From: Bradyrhizobium sp. CCBAU 051011
Lineage (GTDB): Bacteria; Pseudomonadota; Alphaproteobacteria; Rhizobiales; Xanthobacteraceae
Direction of reading: 5' to 3'
DNA: 64,000 nt
Assembly: GCF_009930815.1 (NCBI RefSeq)
Contig: NZ_CP022222.1
Span: 2,212,501-2,276,500 of the forward strand
The translations under genes and the position numbers were made by a program. Below the pieces are notes generated by a model. It was not told the origin of the DNA. It searched no databases and was given only the letters and a program-made list of their open reading frames with translations. Shown here piece by piece: positions 63,310-64,000 of the stretch (within the stretch, counting starts at the first letter, position 1; every line of letters starts with the position of its first letter).

Positions 63310-64000
63310 CGCCGCCCCTGACTTCCTTCGCAAGCTCAAGCGCGCGGGCATAGACCTCGCGGCGTGGCCGTCCCGAAAGCTCGACCGCATGCGCCACGCT
63401 GTCCTTGACGCTTTCGCGCGCCAGCGAGGCGCGCAGGAGATCGTCGAGGTCATGCTGGGTCATGACGTCGGCGTCCTTTCGCGGCGGACTGAGGACGAGC
63501 ACGAACTCGCCACGGGTTTCCAGCGTATCGGCGGCCTTCGCCAGTTCTGCAATCGGCGCGCGCGTAATCTCCTCGTGCAGTTTGGTGAGTTCGCGGCAGA
63601 TCGCGGCGTCGCGGCCCGCCATGATTTCCGAGAGATCGGCCAGCGTCTCCTGCACGCGATTGCCGGATTCGAACATCACCAGCGTGGCGTCGATGCGGGA
63701 AAGCTCTGTGAGCCTAGTCCGCCGCGAGACCTGCTTGGCCGGCAAAAATCCCTCGAAGAAGAACCGGTCGGTGGGCAGGGCTGCAACCGAAAGCGCTGTG
63801 AGCACCGAGGATGCACCGGGTACCGCGATCACGGCGTGGCCGGCGGCCGAGACCTCGCGCACCAGCTTGAAGCCGGGATCCGAAATCAGGGGTGTGCCGG
63901 CATCCGATACCAGCGCGATGGAAGCGCCCTGCGCCAGCCGCTCCAGGATCTTCGGCCGCGCCATCGCCGCGTTGTGCTCGTGATACGGCTTGAGCTCCGC
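63296..64000 (-). CDS. rsmI: 16S rRNA (cytidine-2'-O)-methyltransferase RsmI (5' end outside window)
   Basis: SAM-dependent enzyme methylating C1402 of 16S rRNA. The visible 234 codons include [50 protein letters not shown] [18 protein letters not shown] and [15 protein letters not shown]. The C-terminal helical region ends EVRGGDGED. The frame is open to the right edge, so the first 50 or so residues are missing. Its end overlaps yraN. Confidence 0.95.
   Translation of the reverse strand, partial: AELKPYHEHNAAMARPKILERLAQGASIALVSDAGTPLISDPGFKLVREVSAAGHAVIAVPGASSVLTALSVAALPTDRFFFEGFLPAKQVSRRTRLTELSRIDATLVMFESGNRVQETLADLSEIMAGRDAAICRELTKLHEEITRAPIAELAKAADTLETRGEFVLVLSPPRKDADVMTQHDLDDLLRASLARESVKDSVAHAVELSGRPRREVYARALELAKEVRGGDGED

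Overview
The window is high-GC chromosomal DNA from a Bradyrhizobium-like member of the Hyphomicrobiales (Alphaproteobacteria). Support comes from the gene order around the replication origin, short ParB-binding parS palindromes between mnmE and parAB, a CenR-type regulator, a napEFDABC operon with a FixK-type box, and families of dispersed palindromic repeats of the kind common in bradyrhizobia. Almost every backbone gene has a clear family assignment.

Layout, left to right. 1-12.6 kb: end of ftsK, lolA, xthA, a cNMP-binding protein, cenR, an L,D-transpeptidase, a hydratase, a YggS-type PLP protein, a diguanylate cyclase, then leuS-lptE-holA. 12.6-20.8 kb: a frameshifted small gene, then the minus-strand block parB-parA-rsmG-mnmG-mnmE-rho with three parS sites. 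21-22 kb: hemJ, then a gene-free AT-rich stretch that is the best candidate for the chromosomal origin. 22-28.6 kb: the plus-strand series ppsR-maf-coaE-dnaQ, secB (minus), timA-mltA-smr. 28.6-38.4 kb: a membrane protein, hslU and hslV with three genes between them, then hisB-DUF2628-hisHAFE-coaA. 38.5-47 kb: a hybrid histidine kinase, two exported hypotheticals and the periplasmic nitrate reductase operon. 58.8-64 kb: a small membrane protein, an MBL-fold hydrolase, a coiled-coil protein, gshB, yraN and partial rsmI.

The accessory region lies at 48.1-58.2 kb. A 10,126-bp element splits comM (yifB) into two pieces. Joining the chromosomal flanks at a 4-bp TGAT shared by both ends restores the comM frame exactly across the junction. 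A large serine recombinase sits just inside the left end, with its stop overlapping the start of a ParB-fold protein. The rest is a series of short gene units: a frameshifted TIR protein, a winged-helix protein with a tRNA-Arg-like sequence, an MrcB/DUF3883 nuclease-like protein, a small basic ORF with a lipoprotein and a membrane protein, and a membrane-anchored DUF2726-type nuclease-like protein.

Five units end, in the same orientation, with a diverged motif (consensus near CCCATTGACGAAATTCAC followed by CTG). It is preceded by a roughly 70-230 bp related segment, several copies of which carry a GGGnCCC hairpin. The last copy is the right att site of the whole element. This integron-like layout, with a serine instead of a tyrosine recombinase and partly defence-like cargo, is the most novel signal in the window. 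That cassettes move one at a time is my inference; the repeats and their placement are seen directly.
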